Positions 40,949 through 53,872 of a DNA stretch of 64,000 nucleotides are shown here, piece after piece. The position numbers and the translations under genes were made by a program. The stretch comes from Enchytraeus crypticus (taxonomy: Eukaryota; Annelida; Clitellata; Enchytraeida; Enchytraeidae), in NCBI GenBank assembly GCA_905160935.1, contig CAJHZI010000415.1, positions 1,166,001 to 1,230,000 of the forward strand, given 5' to 3'. The notes below the pieces were generated by a model. The model did not search any database, was not told the origin of the DNA, and was given only the letters and a program-made list of their open reading frames with translations. The first letter of the stretch is position 1. Every line of letters begins with the position of its first letter.

Positions 40949-42814
40949 CATAGCTATTCATTCTCACTTTAATCTTTAATTCAAGCTGTAACTCATTAAT
41001 GGCATAGGTAATGAAAGAGCCATTGATTGAAGACAATATGTTTCGATTGACTTAATTTATTGATTGAAGGTCTTAATTTAAAGCTATAGGACAAATGTAA
41101 GATTTTCAATATTTACAAGATATATCTGCGTATGTTTAGATTCTTAGGCCTTTTATACAATCAAATATTTTCTCACTCGTGTAATTTTTACACGTTTCAC
41201 ACACTTATGACAGGTTTTTATATTCTCACATTCACATGACATCTTCACATATTTTGCACACTTGTGTCATATTCACATGTTTCCCACTTGAAAGTATTGC
41301 TAGTGCCAACTTGTAAATCCGTCAAATTTCTTCATATCAGAACACCGGATAGCTCGAAGATCAACACACTTGCAGCAAAACATAGAATTTATTAATTAAT
41401 TTGTAAGGTATTTGAGTGGCTGCTAGTTGGAACATGTACGGCAACGTTTAATTGTCCTGGGTAGAGTTGTGAATGAACACAACTCTATCCATTGACAAGC
41501 CTATGACAGCCAGTAGTAGGCTCTAGCAACAACACTCATAGCCCATAGTAGGCTCTTGTCGGCATGAACCACACACACTCAACATATTGTAGGCACGAGT
41601 TTCCTTGAAAATCGGCTGCTGTTTGCATTTTAGTCGATTCACAGATTTTCAGAAAACCACCGATTTGTTTGATTACTTTCACGATGTGAAGTGATTTCAT
41701 AATTTACATCGAATGTACAGTATGAATATCATGGAAATGTTTCATTGATGTTTAGATTTTGAGTGGAATTGAAGTGTTTACTTATAAAATCAGCGATTGA
41801 TTCTCGAAGTTTCTTCGTAGCTATTTCATATTGTTTCAACACACTCTGTGATTAGGCTGAGTGGAACTTAGCTTATCTTAAATAGCAACAATTAGACTGA
41901 TGTTACAGTCTTTACGACTTCTTGAACTAGTTTAATTGAGTTAAGTAAAATCTGTTCGCTTGAAGTTCCTTTATCTTTGGAAGAATTTTAGTCAAAAAGC
42001 GAGTAAGTCTTTATATAATGAAAGTTTAGTTTAAATACCGTCTCTTTTTGTACCGCAAGTTTAGATTCAAGAGAAAGTCTGGGCGTGTTTAGAACACCTA
42101 GTCACCTACTCATCAAGCAAGCTTGCTACCTACTCAGCCACACCCAGTTTATTTCATCCAAGTTCTTTTATATAATAGATATTTTAATATAGTAATTTTA
42201 TATTATATACTATATAGTTTTATAAGTATTTATATAATAGTCATTGTATTACTACATCAATGTGTACAATGTATACATTGTATACAATGTATACATTCTA
42301 TCAATGTATATATATTATATTATATTAGTCAGTGTTTTGGGTGCTACAATAGGCCTATATGAAATTTTCTAGGAGCGCTTTCCTGCCCTTAAGTTAGTGC
42401 TATTAATTTTCTCCTCGGTATCACCTTATGATAGGAGATGAACGTTAAATTTGAGTGACGATTAAAGCAATGACAGCACATTTGTCGTCTCGTCTCCATG
42501 GTTCAGTTGTTTTCTAATCTGCTGGTAGATTGTATTTCAAGTTGTTGGAGTTTCTTTGTGATCCTAGTCGAAGCGTGCCATGACGATAGCTGTATATGCT
42601 CGCATTGCATCAGCTGTAGATTTACGTTACTAGTAAATGACATATTGAGGAATAGACGAATTGATAAACTGTACGCGTTAGCTGACTGGTTCAGTTTAAA
42701 AACACAAGGGAAAACGACCTCTGAGCTATTTTAACCAGCATCATAGACATAGAATAGATGTAGAGATTTGGTCAACTAGTTGATCGAAAGGTTGCTCTTC
42801 GCTGAAAGTGGTAG

Positions 42815-42817
<3 letters not shown>

Positions 42818-42861
<44 letters not shown>

Positions 42862-43046
42862 TATGTATTATATAATTATATATTATATATATAATTATAT
42901 AATTATAATATATAATTATATATATAATAATAATTCATTAATTATATATAATAATATAATTATATATATATATATAATTATACATATATTTATATAATTA
43001 TATATATATATTTATATGCATGTATATATATTTATATATATATACG
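42818..43046. repeat. AT-rich (TA)n/(TATAAT)n array
   Basis: TA run that grades into ATTATATA units. Confidence 0.9.
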
Positions 43047-43107
43047 AAAATGTGCCTAGGTCCTGCAATTTTGTGAGAGTGTCTCTAGAATGAGAGAATG
43101 AGAACTT

Positions 43108-43184
43108 CAAGAGAGAGAGAGAGACAGAGACAGGAAGAGAGAGACAGAGAGAGAGAGAGAGTGAGAGAGAGAGACAGAGAAATG
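43108..43184. repeat. (GA)n microsatellite
   Basis: AG run with GACAGAGA interruptions. Confidence 0.9.
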
Positions 43185-43404
43185 ATTAGCGCTATGCAGT
43201 GATAATCTCATGACCAGTTGGATGTAATTTTCCTCAATTTTTATAAATATTTCATAATGTAACGATATTGCAATCCAGACTTTCCTAAAAATTGAGTAAT
43301 CAGGAGGATTACATCATAACGCATGACTTTTAGAAAAGTTAAATGAGTAACATATGAGCACTTGAATTGTGCTATACTAGTGCTCGCCCACTTAAAAGTA
43401 TTGC

Positions 43405-43775
43405 TAGTGTTGTGTATGTGTATGTATGTGTATATGTGTATATGGGTTTACGTAAGTGTATGCGTGTATGTGGGTGTATGTTTGGGTGTAGATATAAGTG
43501 TGTATGTTTGTGTATGTGGTGTATGTAGTGTATTTGTGTATGTATGTATGTGGGTGTATGTTTGGGTATAGAGGTGTGTCTGTGTATGTTTGTGTATGTG
43601 GTTGTATGTGTATTTGTGTATGTTTATGTTTGTTGGTGTATGTTTGTGTAGAGATGTATACATGTATGTTTGTGTATGTGGCTGTATGTGTTTATATGGG
43701 TGTAGATTTGTGTGTACATGTATGTGTGTATGTTTGTGTATTTGTATACTTATGTGCGCGTTTGTGTGTGTGCTC
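43405..43775. repeat. (TG)/(TGTATG)n array
   Basis: GTGTATGTTTGTGTATGTG-type units over about 370 bp. Confidence 0.95.
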
Positions 43776-44189
43776 GCTTTATCTCAACGAATAAGTTGGT
43801 TTTTTTGTGCTTATTTAATTTCTCTCAGTAAGATTATATTTCTATGACTAATTATAAGTACATAACATTACGCAACGTTGCGCCGTACAATTGTACCGTG
43901 TACAATACATGTACAGCAGTACAATTATGCTATACAATATGATAAAATACATCACAATACTATACAAGCCATGCCCTAAACCCCATCCCTTCTCATTTTT
44001 CAGTTTACGCCTAATTAGTTTAACGACAATAATTCAGGAAGTTGTGACTGGTTAGTTAGCTTTCCTCCAGACCCATTATGTCAATTCGTAGCTGTGAACA
44101 TTACAGAGTTATTTCTGGAGGTCCGTAGTAAATACCGATACCAGTGTGAATAGGTCATCACGAGCAAAGATATATATGTGTATGTATCT

Positions 44190-44403
44190 CTCTCTCTCTC
44201 TTTTTCTCTCTCTCTCTCTCTCCTATAGTGCTCTGCCTACTGGCGTGTCCATGGTACATAGTGCCTTCACTCATCCCTCTCTTCCGCTTTCCTCTTCATG
44301 TCCACATATGAATGGATCCTTAAATCATCTAACATACCTAATCTCGGCCTGCCTCGGCCTATATTTCCTTCCATTCTGTCCATTCTGCCTTCTATGACCT
44401 CTT
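44190..44403 (-). mobile_element. LINE-A 3' end
   Basis: Reverse translation gives KEVIEGRMDRMEG, GRGRPRLGMLDDLR and SYVDMKRKAEERDE before a stop, then the conserved end and a (CT)n on the + strand, which is the (AG)n tail. Confidence 0.75.
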
Positions 44404-44419
44404 TTAGTATGTACATATA

Positions 44420-44423
44420 TGTA

Positions 44424-44493
<70 letters not shown>

Positions 44494-44515
44494 TTATATA
44501 TTTATATATAATGTA
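44420..44515. repeat. (TA)n microsatellite
   Basis: TA run with ATTTATAT units at its end, next to a LINE-A copy. Confidence 0.95.
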
Positions 44516-44861
44516 TATACAGTACAGTACTATGTTGGCCGTTGAAGCTGGACTTTATAATATAATAAGCTCTTAAAGACAGAGTCGATGCTGGTGTTAG
44601 AGCAGCATTTTCAGTGTACATATATTTTAACTTAATTATACTGGTTCAGGAGGTCTTGAAGACTTGCAACACCAGTTCTCCATAATTTTACTTGTGTATA
44701 GGGGAGGTTTTAACAACGAGTGGAACAAGATTATATTTTCATGAGTAATAAAGATTAGTTATGCATGTTTTACGAACTTTAAGCGGTAGTAGCAATAACT
44801 ATAATAGCACAGAGTTAATACTATAGCATAAATATCATGTGAATTATGGTCCCCTCTATCT

Positions 44862-44916
44862 TTGTCTCTCTCTCTCTCTCTCTGTCTGTCTCTCTCTCTC
44901 TCTATCTCTCTCTCAG

Positions 44917-44949
<33 letters not shown>

Positions 44950-44972
44950 ATCAGTCTCTCTGTCTCTCTCTG

Positions 44973-45003
<31 letters not shown>

Positions 45004-45007
45004 GTCT

Positions 45008-45050
<43 letters not shown>
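44862..45050. repeat. (CT)n array with CTCTGT units
   Basis: About 190 bp of CTCTCTCTGT-type repeats. Confidence 0.95.
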
Positions 45051-45051
<1 letters not shown>

Positions 45052-45829
45052 GCTCTCTGTGTATCTCATTAACTTCGTATTCATAGATCTTATCTATAGA
45101 TCTATCTGCTACAGGTTTATATAGGCCTACATAAGTCTATGGCTATTTTGTGGTTTGCTATATACTGAGCTTTGTGCTCCCGTATTGTTGCTTTGATTTA
45201 GGTGAAATATTTGACTTTAAGTATTGCAATGATATTAAACAGACTCTACATATAACCACGTGTATATGCTATAACCATGTGTATATGCATATTCGTGTTA
45301 GAGCATTCTTTGAGTCATTTTAAAGTCTTTTAGATCTGTGGAAGCCATTACGCAATGTTGATATTCACTGAAAAGTTTTTATAATTTTCTTGCATACCTT
45401 GAACTTTATTAAGTAGATCGCAGTCTTTCTTGCTTGTTGACTGATTTTTACTGGAGATTTGAAATAAATTAAAGTTTGGTGTGTTCGCGTGCGTGATTTT
45501 TATGCAAGTGTGTTGAGCGATAAATTATATATATACATGTATATTTAACTAGAGTGAGACTAAATTGACTTACTTACCATAGTTCAGTGAAAGAGAGTAG
45601 ATGCTACAATTATGCACAATTATGTATCGACCGTGGTTTCACATCTACACTCTATGCTTTGTTGACAGCGGCCTGCTGTAGTGGACTTTACAATGTTAAT
45701 ACGCATCATGCTGTGCACAACATATAGTATAGGTTGTCTATCCAATCTTTCTATCTATCTAGCATAAACTGGCAAGCGACATAGACTGACACTGGTTATA
45801 TGGTGGGGATTTTCGTTATATAAAATACT

Positions 45830-45830
45830 A

Positions 45831-45882
<52 letters not shown>

Positions 45883-45884
45883 TC
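45830..45884. repeat. (AAT)n microsatellite
   Basis: Pure AAT run next to the LINE-E fragment. Confidence 0.95.
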
Positions 45885-45887
45885 AAC

Positions 45888-46083
45888 TCTCGGCCCATCA
45901 ACTCTCTCGCATCAGACTTTATTGACGAAATAGGCAGGAGGACCAGCGCCATTACTGGTGATAAGCGCGAAATATCTTTTCTGTGGCAGCGACTGTCTAT
46001 TGCTCTCCAACGATTCAATGCAGTCTGCTTCAGTGGCACTTTGGCTAAAGCGGCTTCCCAGAGTGCAGAGGAATTATTTTAAT
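45888..46083 (+). mobile_element. LINE-E fragment (C-terminal domain)
   Basis: ASDFIDEIGRRTSAITGDKR then WQRLSIALQRFNAVCFSGTL and SAEELF stop. Same family as 57275-57683. The pattern (LGRR-ITGD ... LQRxSxAxQRxNA) is common at the C-terminus of invertebrate retroelement proteins. Confidence 0.65.
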
Positions 46084-46154
46084 CGCTTTTTAAAACTTTT
46101 AATTAAATAAAGTCTCTTTTATCTTATTTTTTAGCCCAGGGCCCTTTACAGCCC

Positions 46155-46245
46155 AGGGCATTAAAAAAAAGTAAAAAAAATAATAACAATAATAATAATA
46201 ATAATAATCATCATCATCATAATAATCATCATAATAATAATATTA
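46155..46245. repeat. A-rich and (AAT)/(ATC)n tract
   Basis: Poly-A stretch then AATAAT and CATCATCAT units, 80 nt before the SH2 exon. Confidence 0.85.
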
Positions 46246-46321
46246 AAATTAATAATGCCTGTAATATAAAACAAACAATTAACATACGATATTACTGATA
46301 ACTGAATGTATATTTCTCCAG

Positions 46322-48068
46322 GGAGCCGAGCTACCAGTCTGAAGCCCTTGAGCCCACAATGCCCGCCTGCGACGAACCCTTCTCCTTTCAGGAGGAGGAC
46401 CTCTTATCTGCTGACTCCAGGCCTTCCCTGGAAGCTCCCTTTAATCCCTACAAGCTCAACTTCGAGGGTTCGATCCTGCCTTCAGTAGCCGAGGAGCCCG
46501 TGAGGGTTACCCCGTGTAGGCTCGGTTCTTCAGTGGCCGAGGAGCCGGTGAGAGTAACCCCGTGTAGGCTCGGTGCTTCATCGACCGAGGAGCCGGTGAG
46601 AGTGACCCCGTGTAAGCCCGTTCCCATCCTGCCTCAGGTACTCAGCGAGACTAATCTCTGCGCCATCATGACGGACAGTTTGATCGACGAGTCGACACAG
46701 ACGGTTGATTCTCTTGAGCCGATAGAGAGCTGTGTGGACAGTCTAAACATACGAGGCTCTGCGGCAGCGCCTAGCTCTAAGTCCAGACCAATTCTAGAAA
46801 CTGAACCGTCGAGTGGTCAGCGGGTCCGGCCCGTTGGAGTCGTACATCCCACCGTAAGGTCCGGGAATAAATCTAAAGAAACTCCCCCGTCGCTTCGATC
46901 TCCCGGCTCTTCTAGGTCACATACCAGAGCTACCGGTGTGATATCGGCAGACCCTGTTGTTGTTAGTACAGTATCGACTCGATCGTCAACTATTAGTGTA
47001 CAAGATATTATAGTAGCTGCCGGGTCTTCGGCGACTTCTAGCGCAGATATTCTTGGGCCTGGCAGAGCTAGAGATAGCGTCTCTGCTGTTGAGTTATCAG
47101 ATCTATCTCAAAAGCTTCTCAAATCAATCGACTCACTCTCTAGCGAGGAGTCGATGAGAGACGCCGAAAGGAAGTTCTTGACGAAGAACTGTTTGTACTA
47201 TCACGGGAAGCTGTCTAATGACGAGGCCAAACAGCTCTTAAGAGGACGTCCCGTTGGGTCGTTCTTACTTAGAGACAGTTCTGACTCTAGGTTTCTTTAT
47301 GCCTTGAGTCTGAGAACACCTCGGGGAACCACCTCGGTTCGAATAGGACGCTGTCCTGGCTGCCCTTATGAAAGTGATAGAACCTGCGCTCAGTGCACTG
47401 TGGTTCGACAGTGGGAAGTTTCGGAGAGCAGTAGGTGTAAGATCTTGACGGAAGCCTCGTTATTTGGGGATGGTTGTTACAGCGAAATGTTTGTCAGAAA
47501 GTGTTCAATAAAATCTTGCAGCCGTGAAGCTCCCTGCAGCTCCAGCTGTACCGTTATAACTTCAGAGCCTTTGATCTTCTGCGGTAAACCTGAGCTGAGA
47601 GGTGATGATGATCGTACAGATTCTCTTTTAGAAAATAGTACTATGAAATCTTTGAATACTCAATCTCTAGTCATAAATACAAATCCTGAACTATCACCCT
47701 TACCTTACCCAACGTCATCTAGAACTAACCAACCGGCTGCATCTGAATCTCTAACGTCCAAGGTCGACTCTGCAGCGACTTCTTTATCGTATCCTTCTAC
47801 TCAGAAGTCCAGCCTCGATCTGACCTCACTGGTAGGCCGTTCCAGAACTATGGTAAGATTGGATTGCGAGAACGAGCAGCAGAATAAGATGCCTCACTTC
47901 CCAGACGTCCTTGCTCTGGTGGACTACTGTAGGGCGCTCAGTTCTAGTGAAGAAGTCCCAATGTCGACGAGGAGCCGATGTATGTTCATAGAGAAGGACG
48001 GCAGAATGGACACACCTGTCTTACTCAAAGAACCAGTATATAGGCAATCCAGTGCTGCGGTCCTATGA
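46322..48068 (+). CDS. SOCS-type SH2 protein, terminal exon
   Basis: One long GC-richer exon after acceptor TTTCTCCAG. It is in frame from 46320 to TGA 48066-48068. An ATG at 46359 could be a start (569 codons), but the open frame upstream to the AG favours an internal exon start. SH2 first half (numbering from 46359): residues about 280-330, YYHGKLSNDEAKQLL then SFLLRDSSDSRFLYALSLRT, with the phosphotyrosine-binding Arg at 305. A Cys- and Ser-rich insert of about 168 residues follows. The second half resumes near 499 (VRLDCEN, FPDVLALVDYCRAL, PVLLKEPVY). The FLLRDSSD block and the PxxL-xxP ending resemble CISH/SOCS1-3, negative regulators of cytokine/JAK-STAT signalling. The SOCS box that recruits Elongin B/C is not seen: the protein stops just where it should begin. 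A CCA|GTATAT donor at 48036 could splice to one farther on. Three tandem 16-residue repeats with EEPVRVTPC lie near the N-terminus. Confidence 0.8.
46482..46622 (+). repeat. three in-frame 48-bp coding repeats in the SH2 gene
   Basis: Repeats of a 16-residue unit with the core EEPVRVTPC. Copies 1 and 2 are nearly identical and copy 3 has diverged. Each has a Thr-Pro after basic context, a possible phosphorylation site (inference). Confidence 0.8.
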
Positions 48069-48112
48069 ACCCACCCCCTGTAACGGTTCTATAGGGTGTG
48101 TAATAATATTTA

Positions 48113-48118
48113 AATAAA
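48113..48118 (+). terminator. polyadenylation signal of SH2 gene
   Basis: AATAAA 45 nt after the TGA stop, followed by A-rich sequence. Confidence 0.55.
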
Positions 48119-48461
48119 AACATACAGTGTTTAGAATAATTTAAACATATAGTGTTTAAATAAGATAAACCCTGATCTAATGTACTCTACTAAAAGATAC
48201 TTCAAGTCTTTCGTAGATGACTATTCTTTTTGATGACGAAACCGGCGTAAAATAGAAGCTATTTAAACAATTTGGAGCCTCAAAAGCTGTTGTCTTCTGG
48301 GATCTGATACCTGTCTGGAACCGTTATTTGCCTGTCTAGAACCGTTACTGCCCATACAAGTTTACTGTGATATAACTTTGCTACGTGATATAACTACAGA
48401 TGATGTCTGAGTGTGGTGATTGAGATACGGCGTAGAATGCAGGATCAATGCAAAAATTAAT

Positions 48462-48508
48462 CTCTCTCTCTTAGTGCACTGCCTGCTGGCGGGTCCATGG
48501 TATAAATC
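48462..48508 (-). mobile_element. LINE-A 3' end, about 45 bp
   Basis: Only the terminal CCATGGACCCGCCAGCAGGC end and AG tail remain, a very short 5'-truncated copy. Confidence 0.6.
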
Positions 48509-48589
48509 TTGTTTACCCAAAAATTAGTATTCTCTACAAATTAAGTTATATTCTAATAAAATTAGGAGCAACTGGTACTTGAAATGGTT

Positions 48590-48702
48590 AAAATCAGGTT
48601 TAACGTCAGTTTCCTGGTGGTTTCATAGCAAATCAGTGACGAGGAGAGCACTGGATTTGAACCCTGCACCTACTGATTTCGTTGTCTCGCAAATCTGACC
48701 AA
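48590..48702 (-). mobile_element. SINE-2 copy, diverged
   Basis: Tail GTTTAACGTCAGTTTCCT and B-box complement GGATTTGAACCCTGCACC retained. The A box end is lost. Confidence 0.55.
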
Positions 48703-49473
48703 TGTTATAAAGATAATTTGAACAATTATTAACATCATTGCTCTGTTTATGTTTATATTATTTCGTGGGTTTTAGTGATGTTTCCTGATGCAGTACTGCT
48801 ATGTTATTATTGATATTTCGGAGTACTAATAATAAAAATGTAGTGTTTGAATGAGGTTTTGAGAATGACTGGTAGAGGTCTGTAGTAAATAATTAATTGG
48901 TAAAATTTAGCAATTTCTATATTTATATTTTCATATAACGACCCGTTCATTCTTACGCTTTATTTTATCCATAAAAGTAGCAACTATACGAAACGCCATA
49001 GCAATTATAGTGCAAGCGTTGTTCATGATGACGTAGAACAGTATGAAGACAAGGCTTGTTCACTGAGTGAAGCAATAAGCGCATTTAAAGTTAAACATTC
49101 AATTAAAATTAAAATTTGTAGCGTATGCAAATATATTTTCTTACTTCTTGAGAAATCATTGAAAATGTTGAATTTATTGATGAAACGAAATTATTTGATT
49201 ACTTGATTTCAATTTGTTGAAAAAGGTAGAAGTAGTGATTGTAATTAAGTGGCAAACTTGAGATGGCGTCACTTGTAGCGACTTTTATCTCAGAACGACC
49301 GATTGCGTGTTGTTTCGAATGAAGGCACATTTCTAACTTCAACCCAGTTTTAGAAAACTCTTCAAGGCTTAGATAGATTAAATGTAATTTATTGAACTAG
49401 GAAGAAATCGAGAAAATGCAGGATTTTTTAAAGGTTTGCTTGGTGTAACTGTTTTTTATCCTATATTTATAAT

Positions 49474-49518
49474 TCTCTCTCTCTCACTCTCTCTCCCTCT
49501 CTCTCTTTCTCTCTGTGA
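49474..49518. repeat. (CT)n microsatellite
   Basis: CT run with CCCT and TTTCT interruptions. Confidence 0.85.
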
Positions 49519-50588
49519 GTATTTAGCATAAATAGTTTTTCTTTTCTTGTAGAAAGAGTAATTGCAGTGTGTTTCCCTCGTGTCTGCTATAATTAGGCGT
49601 TTAGGTCTCCTATTGTCCTTCAACCTATAACTATATAAGAGTAATAAAATAAAATAATAATAAAAAATAATAATAATATAATAATATTTATCCGGATTTT
49701 GATTATGCAATCTTGTAATTTAGATAATACATTACCAGATAGGACTTTTTGTGTTTTATGTTTTGTCATGGGTGACTATGGCACTATAATTGCCTTTCTG
49801 TTGGTGTCTGTGAGTTATTTTCTGCGTTTTGTTGTTTTCGGTGCGGCTTTTATAAACATTGATGTGAACTATTTACACTTTGCATTGAGAGATATTAACC
49901 TTATCGATCTATTTGTGTTTAATTCCAAGATCTAATTGATACTAATTCTAATACTACTAATTAATTAATTAATACTAATAAAGCGTAATGTTAATAGTAT
50001 TAATTAATACAATTTATTCAATAATACTGTTGTTATTAATTTATTAATTAGTAATAATTAATTGGTACTAATAGATTTATCTGCGATTTATTTCTGTGTT
50101 GTATAAATGTTATACCACAAAACAGAAATAAATCAATCAGTACTAGTTATTTATTACTATTCATTAATTAATACTTTCACTATTAATTAATAAATAGTAT
50201 TAATTAATCATATTAACAATAAACTTATTAGTATTACTTGTATAAGTAATAAACCACGATACATCGGGACATAATAAGTTTAATCGTATCTTAACCTACA
50301 TGTTGATATAGTCTTTCTTGAAACGGTGTCTCAGCCTAGGTTTCCGTACCTTGGAAATTCCCACACTAAAAGTCCGCAGATCTCCGTTAGTAAACACTTC
50401 TATTTTTCTTAAAACCAGGAAGATAAGAATATATCATTACCTTTGTACTTTAGGCGTAAGAATGATAATAAACAAACGAAGTGCATAAATATATAATAAA
50501 TAATTAGGTCTGTCAGTAATTGTAGTCTTTTACAATATGTTTGCATTAATTTAGTTAAGCAACGTTGGAGTTGGTGTGATTCTTTTTC

Positions 50589-50649
50589 AAATATTTGTCT
50601 TCTTCGGTAATTGCAGTAGAATCTCAGATTCTACTATAATTATAATTAC

Positions 50650-50707
<58 letters not shown>

Positions 50708-50735
50708 CATGTATATATATGTATGTATATATATA

Positions 50736-50785
<50 letters not shown>

Positions 50786-50856
50786 TGTATATATACTGTA
50801 TCTTTGTATGTATGTATATATATATATGCATGTATATATATGTATATATATATATA

Positions 50857-50901
<45 letters not shown>

Positions 50902-50960
50902 ATATACTGTATCTTTGTATGTATGTATATATATATATGCATGCGTGTATATATATATAT

Positions 50961-51025
<65 letters not shown>

Positions 51026-51080
51026 GTAATTTGAGTAGAATCACAGATTTTACAAGAATTACTGAAGAAGGCAAATACTT
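50589..51080. repeat. (TA)n array bounded by about 60-bp inverted repeats
   Basis: Left arm (TCTTCTTCGGTAATTGCAGT, AGAATCTCAGATTCTAC, ATTACTGAAT) at 50589-50655. Right arm at 51021-51080 is its imperfect reverse complement. The core holds two copies of a block with ACTGTATCTTTGTATGTATG inside (TA)n. Looks like a MITE or foldback element. Confidence 0.7.
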
Positions 51081-51822
51081 TAAATATATAGGTAGGCTTA
51101 TATATAGGGGCCTATTATATTACATTTATATCTTACTGGTAGCTGCCTCATTGGTGGCTTCTTGTGAGGTAATTTTAATAATTTGATTTAATTACTAAGA
51201 GTAATCTGATTTAAAAAAATTAAATTTTAGAACAATTAGAATTGTCTACTCTAAAGAGTTAGGCAAGAAGACATTAAACAGCGACCTTACCATATTATAT
51301 ACCTTAATGGCTTGTATGTGTAATGAATTTGGTGTTACTTCATATAATATATACATTAATGTCTAGTATGTGTATTGAATTTGGTATTGCTTTATATAAT
51401 ATACCTTTATTCTAATATATGTATTGAATTTGGTATTTTAAGCAGCTTTCGGCATTCGATGGCCGTGTAAAGCTATTGTCACAAGTGGCCTATAGAGTTT
51501 TATTGGCCGTGAAATAGGTAGTGCACGCTGAATGGTCTATTTATAGCCTTTGGCTCAATGCCTGGATGTTTGATTAGATTATGCATAGGAGCATTTAGTG
51601 CTTTCGATTGTTTTGTGGAAATTTTACTTTATGTTGTTTTGTGGAAAATTGAGCAGCTAGGCGTGACATAATTTTGGAATCTAGTGTTTCCTTTGAAGAG
51701 ATAGGTGATAAATCAATTTGATTGCTTGTTAACATTCGATGTTAAAATTTTAATTAAAAATAATATCAATAATAATAAGAAGAAGAATAACGATGATGAT
51801 GATGATGTAGTGGTGGCTGTAA

Positions 51823-51860
51823 TAATAAATGTTCGTTTCTTCGTACGACAATGATGTCGA
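51823..51860 (-). mobile_element. ATT-tailed repeat, short copy
   Basis: + strand ATGTTCGTTTCTTCGTACGA and TGATGTCGAGAAGT match the complement of the family with several changes. Confidence 0.35.
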
Positions 51861-51978
51861 GAAGTTCACACATCTCATCTCTTTACAAATCTAATAATCT
51901 GATAGATTTTATAAAAGTAATTGTTGAGCAAAATTAAATTAGCAATTTTTCATTCAATAGTCAAATTTATTTGCTACC

Positions 51979-52080
<102 letters not shown>

Positions 52081-52871
52081 TAAACCAGTGAACTGCAATC
52101 ATGCGTTGAAACAATACGTTGAAATTGACATATAGTTTGACCCATAACGCCATATGTCTTTAGAGTCGTTTTGAATGAAATATATGCTATAGTGAAATAT
52201 TATTTTATCTAACAAATTAAAATCTCAGTATAGCTGTGCTATGGCCAAAAATACTGGTCATAAACAGTGTTGCCACTTTTCTTTAATTTCTTAAATAATT
52301 ACCTCAAAATTTCGTCAGGAAACTTAAGAAAATGATCTTTTAAGAACCCTATTTGAGCAGTAATGTAAAAGTCTAGTGTAGGTTTTGCTTATACGCTTGG
52401 TTCTGGCTTCATATTGTCATAAAAGTTCGCCGTACTTTAATTATATTTTTATTGTCGTTGTCAAAGTACTAGCTTCGTTTGTTGTTATGTATTAGATACA
52501 CCTATAATATGCAGTACAGTTTGTATTAGTACAGTAGTACACATGTATCTGTAATAATAATAGGCCTATTGTTATTCCTGAAAAGAGAGCTCTTATAAAT
52601 ATCTTGTTTTGTAAAGTATAGGATTGTTAATTATTTGTTGTCTGTAATGTGGTATTGCTAAGAAATAGGATTGCACGTCAGTAAATGCACACACCAGTAC
52701 ATGTATATATGTATATATATGTATATGTCTACATATTTATTTATTTGTTGTTTTCTGTTGTAAATTAGGCAAGAAAGAAAAATATGAAATCTGGAATGCT
52801 TCACTAGAATAAAAACTTTTTTATATAAAATATCGTTTTGTTTTATAATTATCACTAGTGATGTGCCATGT

Positions 52872-53045
52872 GAAGTATGAATGAATGAATGAAGGAATGA
52901 ATGCACGAATGAATGAAGGAACTAATTAACGACTTAATAAATTGACTTAATAATTCACTTAGTTATTAAATAAACGACTTAATAATTTGACTTTAGACTT
53001 AATAAATAAATAAACGACTTAATAATTTGACGCAATAAACGAACG
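52872..53045. repeat. GAAT/AATAAACGACTT array
   Basis: (GAAT)n followed by repeats of AAACGACTTAATAATTTGAC. Confidence 0.8.
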
Positions 53046-53310
53046 ACTTATGGGCAATCGGTGGAATTTGAGATGATAAATTAGCCGATAAATAGAAGGA
53101 GTTTATCAGGTCTATGTGTTAATAAAATCCAAAACTGACAATCCCTTCGATAAACCCGTCGGTTGCTATCTATTGGGATCCGGTAAAATTGGCAATTGAT
53201 AACTAGTTTTCTAAATTCAGAGCAACTGAATTCATAAATGAAAGAGTGAACGATCAAGCGAAATATAGGTAAACATGTGCGTACAGTACTCCTGACTACT
53301 GTTTGCCTTC

Positions 53311-53429
53311 TGGCTAGAGCCAGTGGCGATGTCGGTAAGATAGTTGACCACGGATCAGTGTGTGCGGGATTCAAATCCTGGGCTCGCCCGTTACTGACAT
53401 CGCTTTCGAGTGAGGAAACTGACGTTAAT
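53311..53429 (+). mobile_element. SINE-2 copy
   Basis: TGGCGATGTCGGTAAGAT A box, GATTCAAATCC B box, tail GAGGAAACTGACGTTAA. Confidence 0.75.
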
Positions 53430-53577
53430 AGTAGCTCTATCTCTAAAGTTGGTGTGAAATGTTGTGAGACATCTGCGCGTACGTGCATATATTGAACTCT
53501 GCTGAACAATGACCAATCCATTATCCAACAAGTCGTAAGAGGTGATTAAGATATAAGAATTAAAGAAATTAATATCA

Positions 53578-53872
53578 TTTTCATCATCATCTTCTTCTTG
53601 TTCTTCCCTTGAAGCCCAGTTTAACCAGGATCGGGATACGAATAGACTTTGTCGAGTCCTCTCTGTCCCACACCATATCATCAGTCAATCTCCTAGTTTC
53701 TCAATTTGAGACTTTTCTTTTTTTGGTATAAATCTCAAGAGCCTAGGCGCTCTCCAACCGAATGTCCTTTATGACATTGGTTTGGATCTTAGTGCCTTAG
53801 TCGCCTTCTACGACACGTTCATTCATCTGTTGGTCTACTCTTTAAACAACCTGGACACAACACGGGGAAAGA
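53578..53872 (-). mobile_element. GAT-tailed repeat, near full length
   Basis: Same 5' and 3' ends as the copy at 58138 with a slightly expanded (ATC) stretch. Confidence 0.7.

Larger units (their letters stand above)
33492..46321. other. intergenic or upstream intron of SH2 gene
   Basis: LINE-C, -D and -E fragments, SINE copies and many simple repeats. No exon is convincing; 5' exons of the SH2 gene may be hidden here. Short C-runs occur at 36310-36350 and 38106-38118. Confidence 0.6.

Noticed and set aside
42498-42734. 78-codon open frame with cysteines
   Set aside because: No splice context, no recognised motif, AT-rich flanks; not better than chance.
49699-49935. 78-codon hydrophobic open frame
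   Set aside because: Hydrophobicity follows from T-rich composition. No homology is recognised and no exon signals.
53081-53681. Open frames of 146 and 96 codons
   Set aside because: They run through a SINE-2 copy and the GAT-tailed repeat; similar peptides occur at other copies of these repeats.
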